This document shows positions 6,578-15,051 of a stretch of 25,850 nucleotides of DNA, in pieces. The notes under the pieces are model-generated. The model did not search any database and had not been told where the DNA came from. It saw only the letters and a list, made by a program, of their open reading frames with translations. The position numbers and the translations under genes were made by a program. Source of the stretch: an uncultured Treponema sp. (GTDB taxonomy: Bacteria; Spirochaetota; Spirochaetia; Treponematales; Treponemataceae); the NCBI GenBank assembly GCA_905372265.1, contig CAJPOL010000019.1:1-25850 (forward strand). Reading direction: 5' to 3'. How positions within the stretch are numbered: position 1 is the stretch's first letter; every line of letters begins with the position of its first letter.

Positions 6578-7666
6578 TTACGATTCGGTATTCGAGCTGT
6601 CGGAAATACGGGCAATATCAATGAGCGTAAACAGCATGATGACGACCATGGGGCCGAGCACAATGCCGTTAAAGTTAAAAAACCTGAGACCGCCTAATAT
6701 GGAAAAGAAAATCAGTAACGGATGAATTTGGATGCGGTTTTGAAGAAACATCGGCCGCAGAAAATTATCCAGCGAGCTGATAAAGATACCCGCCGTACAC
6801 AGAAAAAGAATACCTTTAAAAAGACCGGCAGTCAGACATATTTCAATCCCTACCGGAAACCATACCAATGCACAGCCCACCAACGGAAGAAAAGAGCTGA
6901 AAAAGGTCAGGAACGATAGCAGCAAGGCTCCTTCAACCCGAAATACGAGAAACACTCCCAGCGCTGCCGCAAATTGGCAAATGGAAACCAGAAAATATCC
7001 CTTGAATAAATTGGTAATGATATCCTTGATTTTTGCTGCCAGCTTCTGGCCTTCGGACACCTCTATCGGGATAGCGGTAACGAACAAAGAAGCAAGATGC
7101 TGACCATCGATATAAAAAAAGTACAAGGTAAAGCACATAAAAAGGAGCGAGAGCAGGAATGTGCCGATATTTTTTACAATACCCGTCGCATATCTGACGA
7201 TGGTATTCATATACTGCATCAGGAAATTCGTCATCTCCTTTTTTAAATCGAAGAGCGAAAGATCAATTGTTCCCATTGAAACATTCAATACGAATTCATT
7301 TAACGGCGAGCTTTTTTCCAATTCAAGGATGTGCGGATGCTGTATAAAAAAGTTCATAATTTTTCTTGCAAGCATTTGCCCCTGACCGATTAACTTGGTC
7401 ACAAAGAAAAATGAAATGCCGGCGACCAGTATAACCGTTCCTACCGAAAAAAACGCTGCGGCAACGCGGCACTTTGTACGGAAAAAGCGGGATTCAGCGT
7501 TAAATGAGCCGATGATTTTATGATATAGCGGACTTGAAATCGTATACAGAATTGCAGACCAGAGTAATACGCTCATATAGGGAAGAAATACTTTTCCTAC
7601 CAGCATGAGCGTAACCGCGAGCAAAAGAAAAAACGATACGGTTTGAAATTTCAGTGAGGTATGCAT
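6578..7666 (-). CDS. AI-2E family transporter (PerM/UPF0118-type membrane protein)
   Basis: A 362-residue integral membrane protein with about seven to eight hydrophobic segments. Two come at the N-terminus (FFLLLAVTLMLVGKVFLPY, VLLWSAILYTISSPLYHKI) and one around 75-95. A long soluble middle follows (about 95-165), then a cluster of segments ending in GLRFFNFNGIVLGPMVVIMLFTLIDI. The GxxxFNxxGIxLGP region is the hallmark of the family. Known relatives export varied small molecules; the name does not prove autoinducer transport. Its ATG overlaps the nagB stop by one base (TAATG), so it is translationally coupled to amino-sugar catabolism. That hints at a related cargo, but this is only inference. 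Confidence 0.88.
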   Translation of the reverse strand: MHTSLKFQTVSFFLLLAVTLMLVGKVFLPYMSVLLWSAILYTISSPLYHKIIGSFNAESRFFRTKCRVAAAFFSVGTVILVAGISFFFVTKLIGQGQMLARKIMNFFIQHPHILELEKSSPLNEFVLNVSMGTIDLSLFDLKKEMTNFLMQYMNTIVRYATGIVKNIGTFLLSLLFMCFTLYFFYIDGQHLASLFVTAIPIEVSEGQKLAAKIKDIITNLFKGYFLVSICQFAAALGVFLVFRVEGALLLSFLTFFSSFLPLVGCALVWFPVGIEICLTAGLFKGILFLCTAGIFISSLDNFLRPMFLQNRIQIHPLLIFFSILGGLRFFNFNGIVLGPMVVIMLFTLIDIARISDSSNTES

Positions 7667-8454
7667 TATCGGTGCTGTTCAATATCCTTGAAATAGCGGA
7701 CTGTCCCGACCCGAAGTTCATCCGTTGCCGGCTCATCGCAGACAATGAGCGCGTGGGGATGCATTTGCAGCGCCGAAATTGTCCAGATATGATTCACGCT
7801 TCCTTCTACGGCATGACGCACTGCCCGCGCCTTATTATATCCGGTCGCAAGAATCATCACTTCTTCCGCATCGGTGATGGTGCCGATACCGACGGTAAGC
7901 GCTGTTTTAGGGACTGCCGCAGTGTCGCCGTTGAAAAAACGGGCATTCATCGCGATAGTGTCCTGCGTTAAGGTTTTTTGCCGTGTGCGGGACGAAAGAG
8001 ATGAACCGGGCTCGTTAAATGCAATATGTCCATCGGCTCCGACTCCGCCCATAAAGAGGTGAATCTTGCCGTAGCTCCGTATTGCTTCTTCGTATTTTCT
8101 GCATTCTTCTACCGGATCCTGTGCGAGTCCGTCCAAGATATGGATGTTTTTTTGATCAATATCAATGTGCGAGAAAAAGTTTTCATGCATAAAGTAGTGA
8201 TAACTCTGCGGATGATCGGGGGCAAGGCCGACATATTCGTCCATATTGAATGTAACGACATCCTTAAATGAAATCTTTTTTTGCCGGTGCAAGGCGATTA
8301 ATTCCTTGTATACGCCGAGCGGAGTGGAACCGGTCGGTAAACCGAGCACAAAGGGGTTTGAGGCCGATGGGGCAAAATCATTGATTTTTTTACAAATATA
8401 GTGCGCTGCCCACAGCGCGCATTCATCGTAATTCCGCTGGATTATTAACCGCAT
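7666..8454 (-). CDS. nagB: glucosamine-6-phosphate deaminase
   Basis: Converts glucosamine 6-phosphate to fructose 6-phosphate and ammonia in the cytoplasm. At 262 residues it matches the family (about 240-266). Visible motifs are LGLPTGSTPLGVYKEL (phosphate loop), FNMDEYVGL with the catalytic Asp, PQSYHYFMHENFF, and GGVGADGHIAFNEPGSS carrying the ring-opening Asp and His. The C-terminal ATGYNKARAVRHAVEG and NHIWTISALQMH are also typical. AAGGAG lies six bases before the ATG and the nagA stop is 10 bases upstream, so the pair acts in succession: NagA makes the NagB substrate. Whether the GlcNAc6P-binding allosteric site is complete cannot be judged by eye. Confidence 0.97.
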   Translation of the reverse strand: MRLIIQRNYDECALWAAHYICKKINDFAPSASNPFVLGLPTGSTPLGVYKELIALHRQKKISFKDVVTFNMDEYVGLAPDHPQSYHYFMHENFFSHIDIDQKNIHILDGLAQDPVEECRKYEEAIRSYGKIHLFMGGVGADGHIAFNEPGSSLSSRTRQKTLTQDTIAMNARFFNGDTAAVPKTALTVGIGTITDAEEVMILATGYNKARAVRHAVEGSVNHIWTISALQMHPHALIVCDEPATDELRVGTVRYFKDIEQHR

Positions 8455-8464
8455 ATATGTCTCC

Positions 8465-9637
8465 TTAAAAAAGATTTTTCCGTAAAGCGCCTTTTATGAC
8501 CGTTGCAAGGACATTAAATTGCTTGTCGAATACAATCAAATCTCCTTCATATCCGGGCATAATCGAACCGCGTTTTGCATAGTGCATAACCATTGCAGGA
8601 TTCATTGAACCGAATTGAACAGCCGTTTCAATCGGGAAGCCGAAAGAAACAAGATTTTTAACGCCGCGTATCATCGACAGGCTGGAACCTGCGATCACAT
8701 CGTCGCTTTTCCGGTGGAAGCAGCCGTCATGGAGTACAACCTCATCGCCGTTTGCAATCAATGTTCCGCGGCTCTGTTCGGTAGGTTTTAAGCTATCGGT
8801 TACCAAAACAATTTTATCAGCCGGCTTATCCCGTGCAAGAAGCCGGATAAGATCGGGATGTACATGGATGCCGTCCGCGATAATTTCGCACGACATTTCA
8901 GGATGAATAAGAATAGCGCCGACAGCGCTCGGGTTACGGTGATGCATCTGGCTCATCGCATTAAAAAGATGCGTAGAATGTAAAATACCGGCTTGCATCC
9001 CTTCAAGCATGTGCTCATACAGCGCGTTTGTGTGTCCGGCCTGCAATATAATGTTTTTCTTTATGCAATACAGGGCAAGCTCGCGCATGTTTTTTAATTC
9101 AGGAGCGACGGTCATATTTACGATATGCCCTTTGGAAGCATCCCATAGTTTATCCATAAGCTCAAGATTGACGGGGCTGATGGCGCCGGGACTGAGCGCT
9201 CCGGCTTTTTGAGGCGAAACGAATGGGCCTTCCAGATGCATACCCATGATGGTAGCGCCCGTTTCATGTCCCATCGCATCGACAATTGCTTTGATACATT
9301 CAATCATGTTGTCGGGTTCGCTGGGATACAGAGTCGGATTAAATGCCGTAACCCCATGTTCTGCAAGGGCTTTTGACATCTCAAGAATGGAGGCTGCGGA
9401 TTTGTCTTCCGTACCGAAACCGGCGAAACCGTGAATATGGGTATCAATAAGACCGGGCGCAATATATGAATGTCCCGTGTCAATGATACGTACATCGGAA
9501 GAAAAGCGTTTGTTTAAAAAACGGCGTTCGGTAAATACGTCTTCAATTTTACCGTCTTTGATGTATACGCAGCTATTTTCCATTAAAGAATAGCCGGTTA
9601 CCACCGTTGCGTTGTGAAAACAAATTGAATCACTCAT
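8465..9637 (-). CDS. nagA: N-acetylglucosamine-6-phosphate deacetylase
   Basis: Amidohydrolase-fold enzyme that removes acetate from GlcNAc 6-phosphate, for recycling cell-wall sugar or using host glycans. Motifs in order: APGLIDTHIHGFAGFGTED, MGMHLEGPFVSPQKAGAL with the metal-binding Glu, LQAGHTNA and THLFNAMSQMHHRNPSAVGA with metal or substrate histidines, and VLVTDSLKPTEQSRG with the catalytic Asp. The ending GDLIVFDKQFNVLATVIKG is typical. Length is 390 residues. ATG 9637 follows GGAGAG at a 6-base distance; a TTG four codons upstream overlaps that site and is unlikely. It heads the run nagA-nagB-transporter-DAHP synthase-rnhA. No NagC-type regulator is in view. Confidence 0.97.
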   Translation of the reverse strand: MSDSICFHNATVVTGYSLMENSCVYIKDGKIEDVFTERRFLNKRFSSDVRIIDTGHSYIAPGLIDTHIHGFAGFGTEDKSAASILEMSKALAEHGVTAFNPTLYPSEPDNMIECIKAIVDAMGHETGATIMGMHLEGPFVSPQKAGALSPGAISPVNLELMDKLWDASKGHIVNMTVAPELKNMRELALYCIKKNIILQAGHTNALYEHMLEGMQAGILHSTHLFNAMSQMHHRNPSAVGAILIHPEMSCEIIADGIHVHPDLIRLLARDKPADKIVLVTDSLKPTEQSRGTLIANGDEVVLHDGCFHRKSDDVIAGSSLSMIRGVKNLVSFGFPIETAVQFGSMNPAMVMHYAKRGSIMPGYEGDLIVFDKQFNVLATVIKGALRKNLF

Positions 9638-9658
9638 AATACTCTCCAATGAGACCTC

Positions 9659-9664
9659 ATCATA
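9659..9664 (-). promoter_or_regulatory. candidate -10 box for nagA
   Basis: TATGAT on the minus strand lies about 15 bases before the nagA ribosome-binding site. No good -35 is seen at 17 bp; a TTGACT is present but about 25 bases away. Weak prediction. Confidence 0.3.
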
Positions 9665-9708
9665 GCGAAAACAGCCGAAAAAGCCTAGTAGTCAAAAGCC
9701 TTTTTACG

Positions 9709-9714
9709 TATACT
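9709..9714 (+). promoter_or_regulatory. candidate -10 box for tldD
   Basis: TATACT on the plus strand in the nagA-tldD divergent gap, identical to the -10 of the mur genes. The -35 at the expected distance is poor. It would leave a leader of about 37 bases holding the AAGGAG site of tldD. Confidence 0.35.
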
Positions 9715-9757
9715 TTTCCGGACAACGCTTCAGTGTAAGCAATGCTAAGGAGAATAT

Positions 9758-11203
9758 ATGAATGTGAATATGCATCGGCTTTTAAAAGAGGCGGCGGCAG
9801 CCGTTCCCGAAGCCGAATGGCTTGGATTACGGCGGTGTGCGAATTGGTTTTCGGCTTTTTCTGCCGTCGATGGGAAATTTGATCTGGCAGCCGGCGGCTC
9901 AGACGAGGGGATGATGGTGGAGGCGCTGTACAAAGGAGTATTCGGTTATGCTGCTACCGCAGATATGAGTGCGGAGGGTGCCAAACGGGCAGCAGAATGC
10001 GCTCTTGCAGCGGCTCAGTCGGCACATCCGTATGCTATCTGCCGTTTTGACCAATCGGTACGTCCTGCGGCACACACGCGGTACGCTACAAAGCGGGAAA
10101 AACGGAGCGGAGTACCGGCGGGCAATACGGTGGAACTTCTATGCGGTATCTGCAATGCAGCGCGTGTTTCCTCCCGGATTATTCAGACTGCCGCCTCATG
10201 CGAGATAGGCATAAACGAAATCGAAATTGTTTCCACAAACGGCGCCGACGTACGGCAAACTATCCATTTTGCCGGTATCGACATGAATGCAGTAGCGCGC
10301 GAGGGCGATATTATTCAGCAGCGGAGCGCAAACGGACATTCAGCCTGTACCTATCAGGGCGGACGCGAGCTGTTTAACCCTGATAAACTGCTTGCTCAAG
10401 CGCAAAAAGCCGGAGGAGAAGCGGTAGAGCTGCTGACTGCTGAACCGTGCCCCACCGGCAAAAGAACCCTTGTCTTGATGCCCGACCAGATGATGCTGCA
10501 AATCCATGAAAGCGTCGGTCATGCTTTGGAAATAGACCGTATTCTCGGAGACGAACGGAACTTTGCAGGCGGCAGCTTTATCACGCTGCAGGATGTCGGC
10601 AGCTTCCGTTACGGCTCATCCTTGATGAACATATCCTTTGATCCGACGATTGCGCAGGAACTTGCCGGTTACGGGGCAGATGATATAGGCAACACTGCAA
10701 AAAAAGAATACCTGATAAAAGACGGAATTTTGGTACGTGCGCTCGGAAGTTTGGAAAGTCAGAAACGGTCGGGTCTGCAAGGCGTCGCGAATCAGCGCGC
10801 CTGCTCATGGAACCGTCCGCCCATCGACCGGATGGCCAATCTGAATTTGGAAGCGGGAACGAGCAGCTTTGATTCTATCATTTCTTCTATCGAAAACGGT
10901 ATTCTGATGTTTTCAAACCGTTCTTGGTCGATTGATGATTACCGCAATAAATTTCAGTTCGGCTGCGAGTACGGCAAATTGATCGAAAACGGCAAACTGA
11001 CGCGGACAGTACGCGATCCGAACTACCGCGGTATTTCACGGTACTTTTGGAATAGTCTCTGCGCTGTCGGCGATGAAAGCACGTTCAGCGTATTCGGTAC
11101 GCCGAACTGCGGCAAAGGCGAGCCGAATCAAGTGATACGGGTAGGTCATGCAAGCCCCGTATGCGCATTCAGCGATGTTGAAGTATTTGGAGGCGGAAAA
11201 TGA
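9758..11203 (+). CDS. tldD: TldD-family metalloprotease subunit
   Basis: 481 residues, the TldD length. The zinc-binding HExxxH motif is intact (HESVGHALEIDR, His at about 250), and the family C-terminus with a Cys-containing CAFSDVEVFGGG is present. In E. coli TldD pairs with TldE (PmbA) to form a cytoplasmic heterodimeric protease that clips unfolded peptides, including microcin B17 leader and the CcdA antitoxin; the substrate here is unknown. AAGGAG at 9747-9752 sets the ATG. The stop overlaps the next gene's ATG (ATGA), so the two subunits are coupled. The N-terminus is Ala-rich and the middle contains GADDIGNTAKKEYLIKDGILVRALGS, a recognisable TldD stretch. Confidence 0.92.
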   Translation: MNVNMHRLLKEAAAAVPEAEWLGLRRCANWFSAFSAVDGKFDLAAGGSDEGMMVEALYKGVFGYAATADMSAEGAKRAAECALAAAQSAHPYAICRFDQSVRPAAHTRYATKREKRSGVPAGNTVELLCGICNAARVSSRIIQTAASCEIGINEIEIVSTNGADVRQTIHFAGIDMNAVAREGDIIQQRSANGHSACTYQGGRELFNPDKLLAQAQKAGGEAVELLTAEPCPTGKRTLVLMPDQMMLQIHESVGHALEIDRILGDERNFAGGSFITLQDVGSFRYGSSLMNISFDPTIAQELAGYGADDIGNTAKKEYLIKDGILVRALGSLESQKRSGLQGVANQRACSWNRPPIDRMANLNLEAGTSSFDSIISSIENGILMFSNRSWSIDDYRNKFQFGCEYGKLIENGKLTRTVRDPNYRGISRYFWNSLCAVGDESTFSVFGTPNCGKGEPNQVIRVGHASPVCAFSDVEVFGGGK

Positions 11204-12534
11204 GCTTTGATTTTAAACAGCATTTTGAAAACCTCATGGATTTCTTTTTTGATGAGCTCTTGCCGCATGAACATGCTTCACTGAGCTACCATGCGGAAGA
11301 CACCTATTTTGTGCGCATGAATCATGCGAAAGTCCGGCAGAACGGTTTTGTACGGCAGGCTGCCGTTTCAATAACGCTTCGGAGCGCCGGCAAAACCTAC
11401 AGCTTCTCTCAAGGACTCAGCTGTCTTCTTGAGCAGGATAAAGAGACGCTTGCCCAAGCCTTAGAGGCGGCGCGCCGTACGGCGGCGTTACTGCCTGACG
11501 ATCCGTATCTGTCTATTCCTACGGCAAAAGATCATTCGGAAACCGTATATACCGGCTCTTTGGCGCCTCATCAAAAGGTTGAGCAGATGCTGCTTGAGCC
11601 GGTTGCCGGCGCTGATTTTACCGGCCTTTTTGCGCAAGGGATCATGTGCCGCGGAGCTGCAAATACTGCCGGCGCCCGCCATTGGTTTCAGACTGAGACA
11701 TTCAGCCTTGATTATTCAATCTGGCTGGAAAACGGGAGAGCGGTCAAAGGTCTCTATGCGGGACGGGAGTGGAAACAAGCCGAATACGAAAAAAGAATTG
11801 CCGAAGCGCGGCAAGGATTAAAAATACTTGCCCTTCCGCAAAAAAAGATCGAACCGGGAAAATACCGCGTGTTCATCAGCGCCGATGCATTGGCTGAGGT
11901 TGTAGAATTCTTCTCATGGAACGGATTGGGCGAGCGGGACATCCGGCAGGGAGAAAGCGCGTATCTTGCTTTGAAAGAAGGCCGGGAGCATTTTTCCGAG
12001 TTATTTAACCTCTCGCAGGATTTTTCCATCGGAGTTGAACCGGCGTTTAACAGTGAGGGAGAGGCTGCGCCTGAAAAACTCACCATTATTGAAAACGGAA
12101 AACTTGCCAATACGCTCGTCAGTTCCCGATCGGAAAAGCAATACGGCACAAAGTCAAACGGCGCTGAACCGCATGAACGGTTGCGCTCAGCCGTTATCGG
12201 AGCGGGAACGCTCGCCGAGTCGGAGGCGCTTAATGCGCTCGGTACGGGGATTTACATTTCAAACTTCCACTATCTGAACTGGAGCGATACGGCAACAGCC
12301 CGTGTAACCGGTATGACCCGCTTCGGCTGCATGTGGGTAGAGGATGGCAAAATTATCGCCCCCATTGCCGACATGCGTTGGGATGAGTCGTTATACAATA
12401 TGTTCGGAGTGCATTTGCTTGCTGTTACGAAAGAACGCCGTCTTTTGGCTGAAACCGGCACCTATGAAGAACGTTCGGCGGGCGGCAGCCTCTTACCCGG
12501 TATTTTGGTAAAAGACTTCAACTGCACGCTATAA
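11200..12534 (+). CDS. TldE/PmbA-type partner subunit
   Basis: 444 residues of the TldD/PmbA family without HExxxH, as expected for the non-catalytic TldE-type partner. Family marks are in the C-terminal half: TIIENGKLANTLVSSRSEKQYGTKSNG, and TARVTGMTRFGCMWVEDGKIIAPIADMRWDESLYNMFG. The first 60 residues carry MNHAKVRQNGFVRQAAVSI, the part that forms the outer domain in known structures. Translation is coupled to tldD through the ATGA at 11200-11203. The protein is divergent from enterobacterial PmbA and may be annotated simply as a metallopeptidase-family protein. Confidence 0.85.
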   Translation: MSFDFKQHFENLMDFFFDELLPHEHASLSYHAEDTYFVRMNHAKVRQNGFVRQAAVSITLRSAGKTYSFSQGLSCLLEQDKETLAQALEAARRTAALLPDDPYLSIPTAKDHSETVYTGSLAPHQKVEQMLLEPVAGADFTGLFAQGIMCRGAANTAGARHWFQTETFSLDYSIWLENGRAVKGLYAGREWKQAEYEKRIAEARQGLKILALPQKKIEPGKYRVFISADALAEVVEFFSWNGLGERDIRQGESAYLALKEGREHFSELFNLSQDFSIGVEPAFNSEGEAAPEKLTIIENGKLANTLVSSRSEKQYGTKSNGAEPHERLRSAVIGAGTLAESEALNALGTGIYISNFHYLNWSDTATARVTGMTRFGCMWVEDGKIIAPIADMRWDESLYNMFGVHLLAVTKERRLLAETGTYEERSAGGSLLPGILVKDFNCTL

Positions 12535-12563
12535 GATAGTTCCGGCACACGGTTCGCATAGAT

Positions 12564-12600
12564 AAAAAAAGCGGGCGGAACGCTTGAACGTTCTGCCCGC
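12564..12600 (-). terminator. intrinsic terminator of the rlpA-like gene, shared with tldE
   Basis: A 12-bp stem, GCGGGCGGAACG (12571-12582) with CGTTCTGCCCGC (12589-12600), contains one G-T pair and has a 6-base loop. On the minus strand it is followed by seven T residues (12564-12570). It thus ends transcription of the minus-strand RlpA gene and could also fold in the tldE transcript arriving from the other side, though without a T run there. Confidence 0.85.
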
Positions 12601-12635
12601 CTTGTATAAAAGGGATGAAGATTTAAGAGGATGAT

Positions 12636-13466
12636 TTACCAGCTTTCCTGACGGATAACATAGTCATTAAAAGAACCTGCCGCGAGCGCTTCTTTTACTT
12701 TATCAAGCTCAGAAGTGCGGATACCAGGCAGCACAACCCGCACGGAATTTTCCGTCCGTTCATATGCCGGTTCAAGTCCTGCTTTACGCAAGCGGACAAC
12801 AAGGCGGAGCGCATTTTCCTCGCGGGCAAAAGCGCCGAGCTGAATTCTCCACAGAATTTCGGATGACGGTGATGCCGTTTCATCCGATGAAACATTTTCT
12901 GCTTCAGGCTCCTGCTGCGGTTCATAATCTCTTCTTGTGTCGGCGGCCGAAGCGAGCAGAGCCATTTCAGCACTCTCTTTTCTCTCAGGAGATTCGCCTG
13001 CCGGTTTTATAGCAGGAGCGGATGCTTTCTTTTCTTGTGAACGCATCGCCTTTTCCTTTTCACTGTATACTTCATTTGCGGCAACCAAAGCTGCATGATC
13101 CAGTGAATCAACCTTTTTAATCGATACCCGTGTAATTCCCTTGCTTACCATACCGAGCGATACTGCGGCCGCTTTTGATAAATCTATTTCGCGGTTTGCA
13201 ATAAAAGGTCCGCGGTCATTTACCCGTACTACGACTTTTTTACCGTTTTCAAGGTTGGTAACTTCAAGTAAGGTTCCGAACGGTAATGTCTTGTGAGCGG
13301 CAGTATATGCGTTCATATCAAATATTTCACCGCTTGAAGTAGGCTTCCCGTTAAACGCTTCTCCATAATACGATGCATACGTTTCTGCTGACAGCATTTC
13401 TTCCGCTGTGAGAGTAGAAATCAATAATGATCCGATTAGGATAGGCAGCATATAATATTTTTTCAT
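12636..13466 (-). CDS. rlpA: RlpA-like double-psi beta-barrel protein with SPOR domain
   Basis: Exported protein that binds, and in some species cleaves, glycan strands lacking stem peptides at the septum. A signal peptide (KKYYMLPILIGSLLISTLTAEE) is followed by the DPBB domain at about 30-120 with all family motifs: ASYYGEAFNGKPTSSGE, TAAHKTLPFGTLLEVTNL and VVVRVNDRGPF, REIDLSKAAA. The Glu, His and Asp thought to act in catalysis are kept. A low-complexity charged linker (about 130-200) leads to a SPOR domain at 206-276 (WRIQLGAFAREENALRLVVRLRKAG). No lipobox Cys is present, unlike E. coli RlpA, so it is probably soluble periplasmic. GGGAGG lies six bases before the ATG. Confidence 0.93.
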   Translation of the reverse strand: MKKYYMLPILIGSLLISTLTAEEMLSAETYASYYGEAFNGKPTSSGEIFDMNAYTAAHKTLPFGTLLEVTNLENGKKVVVRVNDRGPFIANREIDLSKAAAVSLGMVSKGITRVSIKKVDSLDHAALVAANEVYSEKEKAMRSQEKKASAPAIKPAGESPERKESAEMALLASAADTRRDYEPQQEPEAENVSSDETASPSSEILWRIQLGAFAREENALRLVVRLRKAGLEPAYERTENSVRVVLPGIRTSELDKVKEALAAGSFNDYVIRQESW

Positions 13467-13557
13467 ACAATCCTCCCATGACTTCCTTACTAGAAATATC
13501 GGATAGAACTAAAAAATATTAAGCTGAAAAAAAAGAAAGTATTTACAAATCGTATAA

Positions 13558-13643
13558 TGCCGGAGACGAGACTTGAACTCGTACGACCGTTTCCAGTCAA
13601 GGGATTTTAAGTCCCTGGTGTCTACCAATTCCACCACTCCGGC
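13558..13643 (-). tRNA. tRNA-Leu, anticodon UAA
   Basis: 86 bases, a class II tRNA. The acceptor stem GCCGGAG pairs with CTCCGGC, with A as discriminator; CCA is not encoded. The anticodon arm AGGGA-CTTAAAA-TCCCT gives anticodon TAA. There is a long variable arm and a T arm with GTTCAAGTC. A T-rich run follows on the minus strand at about 13529-13536. It reads UUA codons. Confidence 0.96.
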
Positions 13644-13654
13644 AAAGCTGGTAT

Positions 13655-13683
13655 ACTATACTGGAAAGTTATCGGGAGGTCAA
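13655..13683 (-). promoter_or_regulatory. tRNA-Leu promoter
   Basis: On the minus strand: -35 TTGACC (13678-13683), exactly 17 bases, -10 TATAGT (13655-13660). The first tRNA base is 12 bases downstream of the -10. The -35 shares bases with the tatD ribosome-binding region on the other strand. Confidence 0.7.
13674..13679 (+). promoter_or_regulatory. ribosome-binding site that fixes the TTG start of tatD
   Basis: GGGAGG, six bases before the TTG at 13686. No in-frame ATG lies between this site and the conserved SDSHCHL motif, which begins at codon 3. Confidence 0.75.
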
Positions 13684-13685
13684 GA

Positions 13686-14528
13686 TTGTTTAGCGATTCA
13701 CACTGCCATTTGTTACATGTTTCCCAAACACATTCCCATTTTCCGCTGATGCTGAAAACGATGCAGGAAGACGGTTTCCCTTTTGTGATGGATATCGGCA
13801 CGGATGCAGGAGATTTTACGGTGCGGTACAGTGCCGTTGCTCAAGCATGGAACAAAGAGGGCAGTATCCCCGATTTTATCCATTTTTCAGCAGGATTATG
13901 GCCGGGTAAAGCTGCAATAGCGCATCGGGAGGCGGCGATAGCCGCGCTTGAAGCTGACATTCAGGCTATTTTGAAAAGCGGACAACAATATACGGCAATC
14001 GGGGAATGCGGTATCGACCGTTATTGGAATTATACCGGAGCTTCCGGTAAAGGTACGAGCGATCTTACCGGGGAAGAAACACTTTTTAAAGCGCAGCTTT
14101 CTCTTGCAAAGCGGTACGGATTAGCTGTTATCATCCATTCCCGCGACGGTTTTGAACCGACGCTCCGCTGTATTGACGAAGTGGGGTGGCATAAAGGCGT
14201 TATCCATTGCTTCTCATATGGAAAACCCGAAGCGGAGGCCTTTTTGGAGCGGGGCTGGTATCTTTCTTTCCCGGGAACTATTACGTATTCAACAGACAAG
14301 AAAGCGGCTCTCAAGACAGCGGAGCTTTTACATATGGTGCCTGCCGATAAGCTGCTGCTCGAAACCGATGCCCCCTACCTTACGCCCGAACCGTTCCGTA
14401 GGGAGACCAACACGCCGCTGCATATTCCTCTTACCTACCAATACGCTGCGCAGCATCTGCACTGCACGGTACAGAAATTATGCGATAGGATATACCGTAA
14501 TTGCCGTACCGTATTCGCGGTAGTATAA
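13686..14528 (+). CDS. tatD: TatD-family metal-dependent hydrolase/DNase
   Basis: Cytoplasmic TIM-barrel hydrolase; relatives have 3'-5' exonuclease activity on DNA or RNA, or D-aminoacyl-tRNA deacylase activity. The metal ligands are all recognisable in 280 residues: SDSHCHL (3-9), AIGECGIDRYW (Glu), VIIHSRDGFEPTL, GVIHCFSYGKPEAEAFLERGWYLSFPG and LLLETDAPYLTPEPFR (Asp). An insertion of about 12 residues (TGASGKGTSDLTG) follows GECGIDRYW. The start is TTG. Two overlapping TATACT words (13652-13662) may be its -10, giving a leader of about 20 bases divergent from the tRNA. It converges on cvpA with a 37-base gap. Confidence 0.93.
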   Translation: MFSDSHCHLLHVSQTHSHFPLMLKTMQEDGFPFVMDIGTDAGDFTVRYSAVAQAWNKEGSIPDFIHFSAGLWPGKAAIAHREAAIAALEADIQAILKSGQQYTAIGECGIDRYWNYTGASGKGTSDLTGEETLFKAQLSLAKRYGLAVIIHSRDGFEPTLRCIDEVGWHKGVIHCFSYGKPEAEAFLERGWYLSFPGTITYSTDKKAALKTAELLHMVPADKLLLETDAPYLTPEPFRRETNTPLHIPLTYQYAAQHLHCTVQKLCDRIYRNCRTVFAVV

Positions 14529-14565
14529 AAGCCTATAGGACATCTGCAAAAAATTCAGTGAGCCT

Positions 14566-15051
14566 TTAGAGCGCCCGTATCTCCTGCAATAACAGAGGCT
14601 TTTCAGGCAAAAACGGCGTAAACAGCGGTACGACGGCGCTTGATTCAAATAAGCGCTCAGGATCGAAAAACGGCTGTATCGATAAAAGTTCAATGATAAT
14701 ACAGAGCACTATACATGCCTCAAAAACACCGAGAAAAAAACCGAGCGCATGATCGAGGCTGCCTAAAATTTCGTTGTTGAAAATCGCTTCGGCACAGCAC
14801 TGGATGCATTTTACGGCGAGAAATACCGCAATAAAAATGATAAAAAATGCGGCAATGCATGCGGCAACAGGAGAAAGGCCGAATGCTCCGCCATGGACTG
14901 CCAGGGACGGGTAAAACCTGAAAGCGGCGAAAACGGCAATAAGAAACGCAGCAACGGAAAAAAATTCCGCAATAAAACCCTTAAAAGTTACCCGAATAAC
15001 AATCAAAAGGACGATACACAACAGAACAGCGTCGAATGGGGAGACCTTCAT
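14566..15051 (-). CDS. cvpA: CvpA family membrane protein
   Basis: 161 residues with four hydrophobic segments: FDAVLLCIVLLIVIRV, EFFSVAAFLIAVFAAF, VAACIAAFFIIFIAVFLAV and LGFFLGVFEACIVLCIIIELL. The beginning FDAVLLCIVLLIVIRVTFKGFIAEFFSV and the central LGSLDHALGFFLGVFEACIV fit CvpA, an inner-membrane protein needed in E. coli for colicin V production and bile tolerance, with a general role in envelope stress that is not well understood. Its ATG overlaps the murG stop (ATGA at 15048-15051), so it is co-translated with murG, which ties it to peptidoglycan synthesis in this genome. Confidence 0.88.
   Translation of the reverse strand: MKVSPFDAVLLCIVLLIVIRVTFKGFIAEFFSVAAFLIAVFAAFRFYPSLAVHGGAFGLSPVAACIAAFFIIFIAVFLAVKCIQCCAEAIFNNEILGSLDHALGFFLGVFEACIVLCIIIELLSIQPFFDPERLFESSAVVPLFTPFLPEKPLLLQEIRAL

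Noticed and set aside
7666..8454. Reading the AI-2E family neighbour of nagB as a quorum-sensing system
   Set aside because: The family name is historical; members export many compounds, and no luxS or signal receptor gene lies in the window.
13553..13558. Perfect TATAAT on the plus strand beside the tRNA gene
   Set aside because: No -35 at a suitable distance, and transcription from it would run antisense through the tRNA; it is part of the tRNA 3' flank.
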